Source: Peptococcaceae bacterium BICA1-7 (lineage in GTDB: Bacteria > Bacillota > Desulfotomaculia > Desulfotomaculales > Desulfocucumaceae). Taken from it: a stretch of DNA of 64,000 nt. Within the stretch, counting starts at the first letter, position 1. The number at the start of each line of letters is the position of its first letter. The stretch is taken from the NCBI GenBank assembly GCA_000802095.1, contig JUEB01000026.1, forward strand, positions 637,042-701,041, read 5' to 3'. The position numbers and the translations under genes are program-made. Shown in pieces: positions 1 through 8,686 of the stretch. The notes beneath the pieces are model-generated. The model saw nothing but the letters and a program-made list of their open reading frames with translations. It had not been told where the DNA came from and did no database searches.

Positions 1-515
1 AACTTTTCAACAGCATCACTGGCATTATTATTATCGCTTAGACAATCAATGAAAATCATCTCAAGAGCAAGTGACTCTATAAAATCAACTTCATCCTCAA
101 AACCAGTTACACAGGACGCACCGGTTAGCTTTATAAATTTTTTAATCTGACTTTTAGTACCTTTGATGATTGAGCACGAATCGAAATGGATTAGATGACC
201 AGAATATAGCTTTTCTCCAATTTCCGTAGAAATCTCTGCAAGTTGCTCTATACTTAACGAATCATCACCCAAATGAATTACACCTGGCTTTCCATGACCA
301 CAAATAAATAACCCGCAAAAATCATCATTAGTTTTGCTTATTTGTTTAAATTTCTTTAGGCAATATTTAAATTCTGCAGTGGTATTGGCAGTTCTAAATA
401 TATATTTTATCTTTGAAGGATAAATACCGCTAATACATTGCAACATAGGTAAAATTGAACTTTGCTTTTTGGCAGATCCTTCCCAATCGGCTTCTATACA
501 AAACAACAATTTCAA
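1..515 (-). CDS. Caspase-like (DUF6642-like) protein, C-terminus cut by window edge
   Basis: A reading frame with no stop runs from a TTG at 515 to the left edge, about 171 residues. GGGAG lies about 10 nt upstream and an in-frame TAA sits at 524-522, which fixes the start. The product has a GHGKPG motif (His74) and, 40 residues on, FDSCS (Cys114). That His-Gly plus Asp-Ser-Cys arrangement matches the catalytic dyad of caspase/CHAT-type cysteine peptidases. The N-terminal FCIEADWE and the HLGDD and LIHFDSC blocks resemble what I remember of the DUF6642 family. It lies 168 nt downstream of hsdR on the same strand in the same AT-rich region, so a defence role is plausible but inferred. The dyad is seen directly; the family name is from memory. 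Confidence 0.6.
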   Translation of the reverse strand, partial: MKLLFCIEADWEGSAKKQSSILPMLQCISGIYPSKIKYIFRTANTTAEFKYCLKKFKQISKTNDDFCGLFICGHGKPGVIHLGDDSLSIEQLAEISTEIGEKLYSGHLIHFDSCSIIKGTKSQIKKFIKLTGASCVTGFEDEVDFIESLALEMIFIDCLSDNNNASDAVEK

Positions 516-683
516 TTTACATTAACTCCCATCCCTGTTCGTGTTTAATGAATGACTAAAGCCTTACACAAAAATATATTTAAGCACTTTATTCATACCA
601 ATTTCTGATGCATCACTAACCGATATCTCAGCCCCAAGTTTCAAGTATTCCTCAACAGAATCTTCAAGGTCATAAAGTTACTT
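516..683. other. AT-rich gap with a short in-frame tail after hsdR
   Basis: After the hsdR stop the same minus-strand frame has a second stop and then about 35 sense codons, ending at a TAA at 564-566. They read like protein (LEDSVEEYLKLGAEISVSDA). The only in-frame start is a TTG with GAGG about 6 nt upstream, which would give a 26-residue peptide. It could be the eroded tail of a gene; no function is visible. Confidence 0.25.
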
Positions 684-3600
684 TCAACCAACTATCTTAA
701 CAGCATTATATTTTATCTGGGCAACCAACTCTACAATCCGCTTTTGTTTCGAACCATCAAACAGCTTGATAAAACTCTGTGGTTTATCAAAGGGTGGCTT
801 CATCAGTTCGGAAACATTTTCGATATAGCCGTTTTGTACAACATAATCAATGATCTTTTTTACAAAAATAATTTGCGCCTGGCTGAGGGACTGGTCATTA
901 ATAAATTCGGAGAACGCGACACAGGCCGCCTCATATTCAAGCTTGGCAATTTTACGCACTAAGAGGCCGAAGGGCGTGTCCTGGAATTCCCGCTTATAAT
1001 CCTCTGCTGTACCAAGTTCCCCGGTCATGATGTACTCCAGGGTCTGGTAGTCCACAGCAGTCAGCGGAATATTGTTGCGCAGCTTATATATGGCAAGTTG
1101 CTCGCGGTTTCTCTCAATATAGCGGTTTACCTTCAGCTTATAGTCTTCAAAGTCATAGGGAGCGTCCAGACCTTCCCCTTCTTTGACCATGAGAACCTGA
1201 TCAGAGAGGTTGGTATATACCAGGCTTCCACGACCCTCGTCAATGATAAATTTGATAAGGCTGCGCAGCTCTATACGAACCTTCTCAAAGTCCAATATGT
1301 CGGAGCTCTGCCAAAAATCATCCGTACCGATGATGTTAATAAGCTCCAACTTTTCTTTAACCTGGGGGATAGTAGCACGCCTGGCGAGATCGGCACAGAC
1401 GTTTATAAGCTGCTTTTTGCCTTTTTTATACTGTGGCATTCCCTCAATCTGGGCCAGCATAATGCCGTACATAAAATTATCAAACCGTTTGGCAAATTCA
1501 TCGGTATCATCCATGTAAACAATGGGTGCAAGGAAAGCAACCAGGTTATGTTTATCCATATCAGAAATGAAGACAAAAGCATCCGCACTTTTATACTTTT
1601 CAACGTATTGCAGCTGCAGTTTCACCGATACCAGATCGGTATTCAGGGCGTTTATCTGCTGTACTACAGTTTCTATAAGGCCTGAACGAATTTTCTGATA
1701 CGGCTCATCGATAAAGGCAGAATGCTGCAGGTGGTGAATCAGCCTAACCCTCTTGGCAAAGATGGCCTCGGAAAGACTTAGAGTCTCGCTGCCCTGCAAG
1801 CCCTCCTTGTTTTGCCGGAAGAACTCGAAGTTCCCAAGATAGTCGAAGATGACAAAGTGGGTTTTATCCTGTCCCTCTCCAAATAGATCTGGGCAAAGCC
1901 TGGTGCCGCGACCAATCATCTGCCAGAATTTTGTTTTGGAGCGAACACGCTTGAAAAACACCAGATTGACAAGCTCGGGCACATCAATGCCTGTGTCCAG
2001 CATATCCACCGATACGGCAATATGGGGATTTTTTTCGGCAACCTTAAAGTCGTCAATAAGGGTTTGCGCATAGCTGTCGTCACAAATTACACGCCTGGCA
2101 AAGCTGCCGTGATATTGAGGATACAGCTTGTCAAAACGATCGATTATATATTGGGCATGTTTTTTATTCTGGGCAAAGATGATTGTTTTCCCCAATCTGT
2201 CACCGCCTGCAACCTTAACGCCTTTAATCATTAAATCTTCCAGAACCATGTCAACGGTGGCCTGGTTAAAAATAAATTCATTCAGGGCTGGGGAGGGGAT
2301 AAACTCCGGCATTTCACCGTCTTCATCGGTAAAGTCCTCTTCATAGCGGGCTTTATCTTCCTCGGAAAGCTCCTCGTAGGCAATGCCCTCCTCCAGGAAC
2401 TTTGTTTTCACCTCAATGTTATGGTAAGGCACTAAAACATGGTCTTCCCCCACAGCGGTTTCATAGTCATAGGCATAGGTTGGAACGCCTTTCTCCATCT
2501 CAAAGAAATCGTAGGTATTGCGGTCAACCTCGGTCTTTGGAGTAGCTGTCAAACCTACCAGCAGGCCGTCAAAGTATTCAAAAATAGCGCGGTATCTTTT
2601 AAATATGCTCCTGTGTGCCTCATCCACCACAATCAAGTCAAAATGGGCCGGGGTAAAAAGCCTCTTGCCGTCATCGCTCTTGGCAGTGTCAATAGAGTTA
2701 AGCATGGTCGGGTAAGTTGAAAATACAATGCGGGCGTTTTTGTCATCCTTATTGCTTAAAAGATTGCAGAGGGACATATCCGGCAGGTGGTTCTTAAAGG
2801 CATCCTTGGCCTGTCTTACCAGGGCGGTTCTGTCCGCCAAAAACAGTGTATTGGTCACATAGCCCCCACGGGACAATACATCGGTCAAGCTGGAGGCCGT
2901 TCTTGTTTTGCCCGTGCCGGTGGACATAACCAGCAGTGCTTTTCTATGGCCTGTTTCAATGGTTTCACACACCGCACGGATGGCTTCTTTCTGGTAGTAC
3001 CTGTCGGTAATTTTATCGTCAATAGGGATTTCAGCTAAAACCCTGCGCTCACTCCGGCGGTTCATCAGCTTTTCCAGGTCGGCTTTTGAGAATACGCCGC
3101 TCACCTTGCGCTGTGGAGAGACTACATCATCCCACAGATAGGTTTCAAAGCCGTTGGTGGTAAACATCATTGGCCGACTGCCTGTCATTCTCTCCAGGCA
3201 GTCGGCATAAAGCTTTGCCTGATGGGTGCCAATCTTCGGGTCTTTAGATGTCCGCTTAGCCTCAATAATGGCAAGGGGCAGCCTGTCTTTACCGTACAGC
3301 ACATAATCGGCAAAGCCCTTTTCCTCGTTATTGGGCATGCCGAAAAGCTCCACCTCTTCCCGGACATCGTCGCCGAATACCCAGCCCAGGAGCTTTAAGT
3401 CCACATCTATATATTTTTTGCGGGTGAGAAATTCGGATATATCCTCAGGGGTGAACTGCCGCTCTTCCTTGTGCTGTTCCTTCTCCGCGGTCAGCCGGTC
3501 GCTCATGGCCGCGATTTTGGCCCGAAGCGCCTCAATCTCCGAGTCCTTCTGCCGGATCAGGCTGTCTTTCTCTTTGATCTTTGTCTCATCAATAATGACC

Positions 3601-4031
3601 TTTTCTTTAGGGATGTTTTCTTCATCAAAATGGCGTTCTTCATAATTAGAGCCATAGCAGTAGTCAATCCACTGCACGAACTCAAACAGGGAGGAAAGGG
3701 ACAGCATGGCGTCACTGCGGCTGATGGCCTTATCGGTATGCACCGCCAGGTTGCCCAGCTTTATGATATAGGGTAGCTTGCCCCAGGTGCGGCTGTCCAT
3801 GGCGAATTTGAAGGATGGCTCGTGAATCAACGACTGCAAATTATCCTTATAGGGCATGGAGATGGTGTTGTCGGCGGAATACACCCATTTCACCGCCAGC
3901 TCAAAGGCCTTCCGGCTACCGATAGCGGCCATGGCCGGGGAGTTGGACAGCACTCGCTCAGCTTCGATGCATGCTGTGGCAAACAAGGCATATTCCGTTT
4001 GTCCCTGTAAGAAATCAAAGTTTGCAGGCAT
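684..4031 (-). CDS. hsdR: Type I restriction endonuclease, R (motor/nuclease) subunit
   Basis: Cleaves unmodified DNA after ATP-driven translocation, as the R subunit of a type I restriction complex. In order: a DUF4145-like N-terminus (residues ~10-130), a coiled coil (~155-195), a PD-(D/E)xK nuclease (Asp ~245, then IIEAK with Glu ~260 and Lys ~262), a superfamily 2 helicase with Walker A STGTGKT (~373-379), VVDEAH (~471-476), GLTATPK, and motif VI GRGTRLCP, and then an EcoEI_R-type C-terminal domain. Length about 1115 residues, normal for the family. ATG 4031 is preferred over the in-frame GTG at 4040 because GGGGTG sits 7 nt before it. It is the last gene of hsdM-hsdS-hsdR, 20 nt after hsdS, and appears intact. 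Confidence 0.95.
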   Translation of the reverse strand: MPANFDFLQGQTEYALFATACIEAERVLSNSPAMAAIGSRKAFELAVKWVYSADNTISMPYKDNLQSLIHEPSFKFAMDSRTWGKLPYIIKLGNLAVHTDKAISRSDAMLSLSSLFEFVQWIDYCYGSNYEERHFDEENIPKEKVIIDETKIKEKDSLIRQKDSEIEALRAKIAAMSDRLTAEKEQHKEERQFTPEDISEFLTRKKYIDVDLKLLGWVFGDDVREEVELFGMPNNEEKGFADYVLYGKDRLPLAIIEAKRTSKDPKIGTHQAKLYADCLERMTGSRPMMFTTNGFETYLWDDVVSPQRKVSGVFSKADLEKLMNRRSERRVLAEIPIDDKITDRYYQKEAIRAVCETIETGHRKALLVMSTGTGKTRTASSLTDVLSRGGYVTNTLFLADRTALVRQAKDAFKNHLPDMSLCNLLSNKDDKNARIVFSTYPTMLNSIDTAKSDDGKRLFTPAHFDLIVVDEAHRSIFKRYRAIFEYFDGLLVGLTATPKTEVDRNTYDFFEMEKGVPTYAYDYETAVGEDHVLVPYHNIEVKTKFLEEGIAYEELSEEDKARYEEDFTDEDGEMPEFIPSPALNEFIFNQATVDMVLEDLMIKGVKVAGGDRLGKTIIFAQNKKHAQYIIDRFDKLYPQYHGSFARRVICDDSYAQTLIDDFKVAEKNPHIAVSVDMLDTGIDVPELVNLVFFKRVRSKTKFWQMIGRGTRLCPDLFGEGQDKTHFVIFDYLGNFEFFRQNKEGLQGSETLSLSEAIFAKRVRLIHHLQHSAFIDEPYQKIRSGLIETVVQQINALNTDLVSVKLQLQYVEKYKSADAFVFISDMDKHNLVAFLAPIVYMDDTDEFAKRFDNFMYGIMLAQIEGMPQYKKGKKQLINVCADLARRATIPQVKEKLELINIIGTDDFWQSSDILDFEKVRIELRSLIKFIIDEGRGSLVYTNLSDQVLMVKEGEGLDAPYDFEDYKLKVNRYIERNREQLAIYKLRNNIPLTAVDYQTLEYIMTGELGTAEDYKREFQDTPFGLLVRKIAKLEYEAACVAFSEFINDQSLSQAQIIFVKKIIDYVVQNGYIENVSELMKPPFDKPQSFIKLFDGSKQKRIVELVAQIKYNAVKIVG

Positions 4032-4051
4032 TGATATCACCCCGGATCAGG

Positions 4052-5200
4052 TCAATCAAAGTATTGGCTCATTAAGCTATCAAACAGGTATTGTGTTTCG
4101 GATATTGCATTTTTTACAAGAACTTTTTGTTCTTCAATTTTTGTGACTATTTGGGCGAATTGGCTTTGTAATTTTATTGGTGGGACAATAACATCTAAGT
4201 CATTTAATATTCTCAAGTTGATGTTTTTTTGTGCAGATTCTGGTGCCTGTGCTTCAATTATTTTCTGAAAAAATCCAAACCAAGAAAAAATAAATATATT
4301 ATTTGTTTGTTCATTTGCAGTAAAGCCTACTACACTATCAGGGAAACATGCATCAAAACCCATAATAGCTGTCTTGGCAATATTAGCAGCTATTGTTATA
4401 CAAAGTGTCCCAGCAAGCCACTTTTTACTTTGTTTTAGTCCTAAATCTGAATAAGTTTGCTTATATTCACGAATAATGAAATCTGCATTAGCCACATCCC
4501 CCGTTTGAATAAGCGGGTGTGCTCCACCTAAAAGTGCTGGGTCATTTCTTGGTCGGTGTTTTGAAATACCTCTGTTGATGTTACCAATTTCTGAAAGCTT
4601 TCTAATCTTCCATCCTTTTTCATTCGTCACAGGGTCGCCGAACATATCATAAAAGGTGGATTTGATAAGGTTGTCCAGCTCTGCAAGCTGCTTTTTGCGC
4701 AGGGCAAGTAGCTCTGCAGTGGTGTCTAAGGTTTTGGCGATTTGCATCTGGGTTTCTAAAGGCGGGAGAGGAATTGGATACTCTTTAACCTGTTTCGGTT
4801 GCACCCTTATAAGAGAACCACCTATCCCTGTAACATTGGCCGTCAATAAATTACGAAATGGCTTAGATCTTAAGCACCATACTAAATATTTTGAGGATAT
4901 ATTATTGTTTCTTATAACAATCCATTCCGATGACGCAATCAAAGGGTGTTCAGTGTGTCTCTTGACGTACCAAACACGATTTATCCTCGGATTTATTTTG
5001 CAAAGCAAAACGTCATCCTTTTGTACTGCCTGTTTTGTAGAGCCTATTTCAGCGCCTGTTACAATCTCAGGATAATCATTGTCAAAACTTGGCACACTAT
5101 ATAATTCAAACATACAATCAGGTTTTTTCATGGGATCAACAGATTTACTTTGATAACAATTTATACTACCAAGCTTGACCATTTCCCACTTACTCACCAA
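4052..5200 (-). CDS. hsdS: Type I restriction-modification specificity subunit
   Basis: Reads the target sequence for the HsdR/HsdM complex. At 382 residues it has the two-half layout of the family. The first target-recognition domain is residues ~5-145. A conserved helical spacer follows (LPPLETQMQIAKTLD, then ALRKKQLAELDNLIKSTF). The second recognition domain is ~195-335, and a second helical repeat closes the protein (Q-L-QSQFAQIVTKIEEQK). It overlaps the end of hsdM by 11 nt, which implies translational coupling. The recognition domains cannot be assigned a DNA target by eye. The gene is visibly AT-richer than hsdM and hsdR, as is common for specificity genes that exchange by recombination. 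Confidence 0.95.
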   Translation of the reverse strand: MVSKWEMVKLGSINCYQSKSVDPMKKPDCMFELYSVPSFDNDYPEIVTGAEIGSTKQAVQKDDVLLCKINPRINRVWYVKRHTEHPLIASSEWIVIRNNNISSKYLVWCLRSKPFRNLLTANVTGIGGSLIRVQPKQVKEYPIPLPPLETQMQIAKTLDTTAELLALRKKQLAELDNLIKSTFYDMFGDPVTNEKGWKIRKLSEIGNINRGISKHRPRNDPALLGGAHPLIQTGDVANADFIIREYKQTYSDLGLKQSKKWLAGTLCITIAANIAKTAIMGFDACFPDSVVGFTANEQTNNIFIFSWFGFFQKIIEAQAPESAQKNINLRILNDLDVIVPPIKLQSQFAQIVTKIEEQKVLVKNAISETQYLFDSLMSQYFD

Positions 5201-6659
5201 TAAGCCCCCTTAATTCCTCCATCTTTGAGGCAATCTCAAGGGTTAGCTCATCAAGGCGGGTCATTATCTCCATGGGAGAATCATACTGCACCTTTTCATA
5301 AACAACCTCTTTATAGCGGTTGATGGATAGATCGTAGTCATTGGCCTCAATGGCGGACTTGTCCACAAAAAAGCTCTGATCGGTGGGTTTGCGGTCAGCT
5401 TCGCCTTCAGGGTTATGGAAGCGGGCAATAATATCAGGAATATCACTGGCTCCGTTGGGAGTGCGTTTATCGTCAAGGGAAAACCCGTCAGACTTCATAT
5501 CATAAAACCAGACCTTATCGGTGCCACCTGCGCCTGTCTTGGTAAACACCAGTACGGCGGTGCTGACACCCGCATAAGGTTTAAATACCCCGCTGGGCAT
5601 AGATATTAACGCCTGCAGCTGGTGGTTTTCCACCATTTCTTTGCGCAGGGCCTTGTGTGCCTTGGTGGTTCCAAACAAAACACCGTCCGGAACAATGCAG
5701 GAGCATCGCCCGCCCTTGCGCAGCATCCTCAAAAAGAGCGCCACAAACAAAAGCTCAGTCTTTTTAGTGTTGCAGACCGCCTTCAGATTGTCGTTAATGC
5801 TCTCGGCATCTATCGTACCGGTAAAGGGTGGATTGGCAAGGACAATATCATAAGCGGAAGAAATGCTGTTCTGCTTGGAAACGCTGTCCACATAGTCAAT
5901 ACGGGGCTGGGTGATGGAGTGGAGCATCAGGTTCATGGCGGAAAGGCGCAGCATGGTTCTGTCGGTGTCAAAGCCCGTGAACATACCGCCCTCAAAATGC
6001 TTCCATTGTTCACCTGTCATTTCGGCCTCGTAGCGCTCACGGATATACTCTGCGGAGGATACCAGAAAACCCGCAGTGCCGCAGGCGGGATCACAGATTT
6101 TATCATCTGGAGTTGGGGCAAGTAGCCGCACCATCATATCCCGGATATGCTTCGGCGTTCTGAATTGGCCATTTTGCCCTGCGGTGGCCAGCTTGCCAAG
6201 CATATATTCATAAAGATCGCCCTGCATGTCCAGGTCTTTGATATCGTGTTCATAAAGGTCGTCCAGGCCGGTAATAACCTTCTGCAATACCTGGGGGGTT
6301 GGAATAAAAAACATGGCATCCTGCATATAGCGGGAAAAGGCTGAAGAATTCTTCCCGTTCATTTCCTTGATAAAGGGAAATACCTTTGTGCTGACTATAT
6401 CATAAATCATACGGGGGTCTTTGTTTTTAAACTTGCTCCAGCGCATGTTCTGCCCATCTTCATCCTGCGGGAAAATTCTAGTTACATTCTGACCGCCCAA
6501 TGCCTCCAGGCTCTCGTTTTCCAGTTCCTTTTCATCCAGGGAGCGGATAAACATCAAATATGTAAGCTGCTCTATAACGGTTAAGGGATTGGTAATACCT
6601 CCAGCCCAGATATCTGTCCATATTTTATCAACCTTGTTGCGAATCTCTCCTGTCAGCAT
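5190..6659 (-). CDS. hsdM: Type I restriction-modification N6-adenine methyltransferase subunit
   Basis: Methylates adenine in the HsdS target using S-adenosylmethionine, protecting host DNA. The 489-residue protein has the HsdM N-terminal helical domain (residues ~1-140), the SAM-binding motif DPACGTAGFL (~189-198) and the catalytic motif NPPF in DIVLANPPFTG (~275), which defines gamma-class N6-adenine or N4-cytosine amino-methyltransferases. The ATG at 6659 is preceded by GGAGCAG. It is the first gene of the operon; about 630 nt without a clear gene lie between it and the tRNA-Gly gene, and its promoter should be there. Confidence 0.96.
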   Translation of the reverse strand: MLTGEIRNKVDKIWTDIWAGGITNPLTVIEQLTYLMFIRSLDEKELENESLEALGGQNVTRIFPQDEDGQNMRWSKFKNKDPRMIYDIVSTKVFPFIKEMNGKNSSAFSRYMQDAMFFIPTPQVLQKVITGLDDLYEHDIKDLDMQGDLYEYMLGKLATAGQNGQFRTPKHIRDMMVRLLAPTPDDKICDPACGTAGFLVSSAEYIRERYEAEMTGEQWKHFEGGMFTGFDTDRTMLRLSAMNLMLHSITQPRIDYVDSVSKQNSISSAYDIVLANPPFTGTIDAESINDNLKAVCNTKKTELLFVALFLRMLRKGGRCSCIVPDGVLFGTTKAHKALRKEMVENHQLQALISMPSGVFKPYAGVSTAVLVFTKTGAGGTDKVWFYDMKSDGFSLDDKRTPNGASDIPDIIARFHNPEGEADRKPTDQSFFVDKSAIEANDYDLSINRYKEVVYEKVQYDSPMEIMTRLDELTLEIASKMEELRGLIGE

Positions 6660-7235
6660 CTTTTCTGCTCCTGTCTGCTTTTAAATAAGTCCTCTTACTC
6701 CAATAGTGTGCTTTGCCTTATATAAACTCTTCCCTGCGAAAAACAATATTCAACAATATGATATTTCTTCTACTTTCAAGCAAGAATACCTTCACAGTAC
6801 TATGGCCCTAATTCGACATCTACTCATCAAAATACTTGCGTTCTTTGTACCAGGACAGGCAAGTCGGGGCGGTTCTTGCCTTGCCTAAGCATTCATCTCA
6901 GGATATCTTCCTGTTAGGAGTACAGTACATTGAATTATTGTATCGAAAAGGAGAAGGCATCAATCGAGCGATATGCCGGAGTCAGTTACTGCCTTTTAAC
7001 GAAGGAACCGTCAAGGATGACGATTTGGCGTACACACGCCGCCAAAAGCCCGAGAGGAGCAGGACGCGACTTTCGAGGGCGGTCGTCAGCCTCGGCGAGG
7101 AGTTTAAAGGCAGTTCTGACGCAGGTCTCAATCGTGAGTGCGATGTCTTCTCCGATACGCCCCAAAGCTTCTATGGTATTTGTAGTCAAACATTGATATA
7201 CTTAAGCTCTTTAAACGACATATGCTTTCCTAACT
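6660..7235. other. Gap between hsdM and tRNA-Gly
   Basis: About 575 nt without a confident gene. It should hold the hsd promoter. A short hairpin is visible near 6855-6883 (AGGCAAG ... CTTGCCT) without a T-run. One small minus-strand frame (6986-7189, listed separately) is protein-like. The composition changes from AT-rich (6660-6840) to GC-rich (7020-7120), as at the edge of an island. Confidence 0.5.
6986..7189 (-). CDS. Small unknown ORF, possibly a gene remnant
   Basis: A 67-codon frame from TTG at 7189 to TAA at 6986. The product is moderately basic with a helical amphipathic look (IGEDIALTIETCVRTAFKLL). I do not recognise it. There is no convincing ribosome binding site, and the frame opposite is also open, so it may be a fragment or spurious. 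It is more protein-like than the overlapping plus-strand frame. Confidence 0.25.
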   Translation of the reverse strand: MTTNTIEALGRIGEDIALTIETCVRTAFKLLAEADDRPRKSRPAPLGLLAACVRQIVILDGSFVKRQ

Positions 7236-7283
7236 AAAAAGGGAAGCATAAGTCTGCCGCCCCGGCATACCTATGCTTCCCTA
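7236..7283 (-). terminator. Intrinsic terminator behind tRNA-Gly
   Basis: Perfect 10-bp stem GGGAAGCATA (7241-7250) / TATGCTTCCC (7272-7281) with a 21-nt loop. On the minus strand it is followed by a T-run (complement of 7236-7240), directly 3' of the tRNA. Confidence 0.85.
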
Positions 7284-7290
7284 AAATAAA

Positions 7291-7364
7291 TGGAGCGGGT
7301 GATCAGAATCGAACTGACGTAATCGGCTTGGAAGGCCGACGCTCTACCATTGAGCTACACCCGC
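7291..7364 (-). tRNA. tRNA-Gly (anticodon UCC)
   Basis: The reverse complement folds as a cloverleaf: acceptor GCGGGTG / CACCCGC, D-arm with AGCTCAATGGTAGAGC, anticodon arm CGGCC-TTCCAAG with anticodon TCC, T-arm with GTTCGATTC, and encoded CCA at 7293-7291. 74 nt. Its 3' end faces the restriction island, the usual geometry for integration at a tRNA gene. Confidence 0.97.
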
Positions 7365-7474
7365 ATTTATATGCTATTCTTTTTGCTGACAAAAAATATT
7401 ATAGCACAGAAACGGCCGGATAGTCAAAGGATGTTTTATGGCAATTACAGGGGGGGAGGCCAGGATATGCCGGT

Positions 7475-7972
7475 CTAAAGGCTCATTATGTGGGGTTTTA
7501 CCACCCCGTCAGTAATCTCCAGCAGGCCGAAGCTGTATTCGTCGCCGTCCCTGGGCTTGGAGACGCTGCCGGGGTTGATCATTAACAGGCCCCCGGGGCA
7601 GGGGCAGGATGGTGACGGGGTGTAGGTATAGCCGGCTATGTGGGTGTGTCCGTACACCACCACCGAGGCCCGCAGCTCGGCGGCCCTGTTGTACAGGCCG
7701 AAGAGAGACATTTTTACGTTATATTTATGCCCGTGGGTGATATAGATTCTGACTCCATCCAGCTCCAGTATTTTTTCCCCTGGGCCGTCCATGCGTGAGT
7801 CACAGTTGCCCACCACGGCATGAGTAAGAACATCCAGCCGTGCCGCTATAGTTGTGGCGTCGTGGTAGTGGTCCCCGGCGTGGATTAAGAGGTCTAACGG
7901 GCCCATCATTTCCAGCGCCTTAAAGGCCGGCTCCAGTATTCCGTGGGTATCGCTTAAAAGACCAATCTTCAC
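7475..7972 (-). CDS. YfcE/MJ0936-type metallophosphoesterase
   Basis: Small (165-residue) calcineurin-like phosphodiesterase. The binuclear metal-binding motifs are all present in order: D-x-H in SDTHG (residues 7-11), GDHY (~33), GNCDSR (~55), THGHKY (~79-84) and YGHTH (~107-111). Family members hydrolyse phosphodiester model substrates; the natural substrate is usually unknown. GTG start at 7972 with AGGTGAT just upstream. It follows rdgB and rph on the same strand, a common trio in Clostridia (rph-rdgB-yfcE), suggesting an RNA/nucleotide housekeeping operon. Confidence 0.9.
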   Translation of the reverse strand: MKIGLLSDTHGILEPAFKALEMMGPLDLLIHAGDHYHDATTIAARLDVLTHAVVGNCDSRMDGPGEKILELDGVRIYITHGHKYNVKMSLFGLYNRAAELRASVVVYGHTHIAGYTYTPSPSCPCPGGLLMINPGSVSKPRDGDEYSFGLLEITDGVVKPHIMSL

Positions 7973-8082
7973 CTAATCACCTGCTCGCTTGCCCTGCCCA
8001 AAGGTACTTGTTAATACCATTTGACCTGAATCTCATTAAGAATTATATGTCCCACTCTCTGGAACAGTCAATTATTACTGTT

Positions 8083-8679
8083 TTATTCTGCAGTCAGCCC
8101 GCTGATTATCTTCCTGGCCCGGGCAAAGGCCTTTCCCCGGTGGCTGATGGAGTTCTTGGTGTCCAGATCCAGCTGGGCAAAGGTTTTGCCCAGCTCCGGG
8201 ATTATAAAAAGAGGGTCATAGCCGAAGCCTTCCTCTCCCCGTGGAGCTGTGCCGATCACTCCCTCACAGGCCCCCTCGGCTGTATATATGCGGTCTCCCG
8301 GCACCGCCAGGGCCACCACGCACTTAAACCTGGCCGTCCTCTTCTCCGGGGGTACTCCCTCCAGCAGGGCCAGGAGCTTTTCATTATTGGCCCGGTCATC
8401 CTTATGCTCTCCGGCAAAGCGGGCCGAGTAAACACCCGGTGCGCCGCCCAGGTGGTCAACCTCCAGGCCGGAGTCATCGGCAAGGGCTATTTCACCGGTG
8501 GCCCGGGACACCTCCACCGCCTTTTTAGCCGCGTTTTCGGCAAAGGTTGACCCGTCCTCCACCACCTCCGGGAGGTCCGGAAAGTCTTTCATGGACTTTA
8601 TTTCCACCCCCAGGGGGCCCAGCAGGCTCTGCAGCTCGGTGAGCTTCCCCCGGTTACCGGTGGCCACCACTATAAGCAA
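8083..8679 (-). CDS. rdgB: XTP/dITP diphosphatase (HAM1 family)
   Basis: Hydrolyses non-canonical purine triphosphates (dITP, XTP) to monophosphates, keeping them out of DNA and RNA. 198 residues, normal length. Family motifs: the N-terminal ATGNRGKL (residues 6-13), ADDSGLEVD (~67-75), PGVYSARFAG (~81-90), GYDPLFI (~153-159) and SHRGKAF (~178-184). Start is TTG at 8679 with GGGTGAT upstream, 7 nt after the rph stop, so the two are co-transcribed. Confidence 0.95.
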   Translation of the reverse strand: MLIVVATGNRGKLTELQSLLGPLGVEIKSMKDFPDLPEVVEDGSTFAENAAKKAVEVSRATGEIALADDSGLEVDHLGGAPGVYSARFAGEHKDDRANNEKLLALLEGVPPEKRTARFKCVVALAVPGDRIYTAEGACEGVIGTAPRGEEGFGYDPLFIIPELGKTFAQLDLDTKNSISHRGKAFARARKIISGLTAE

Positions 8680-8686
8680 TATTAAA

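Noticed and set aside
4032..4040. GTG start of hsdR at 4040
   Set aside because: GGGGTG serves as the ribosome binding site for ATG 4031; starting at 4040 would place the site inside the gene.
6836..7237. Plus-strand 133-codon frame near tRNA-Gly
   Set aside because: No ribosome binding site and weakly protein-like; the opposite strand is the better candidate.
7291..7364. Prophage or ICE at tRNA-Gly
   Set aside because: No integrase, structural or conjugation genes in the window; only composition and position suggest an island.
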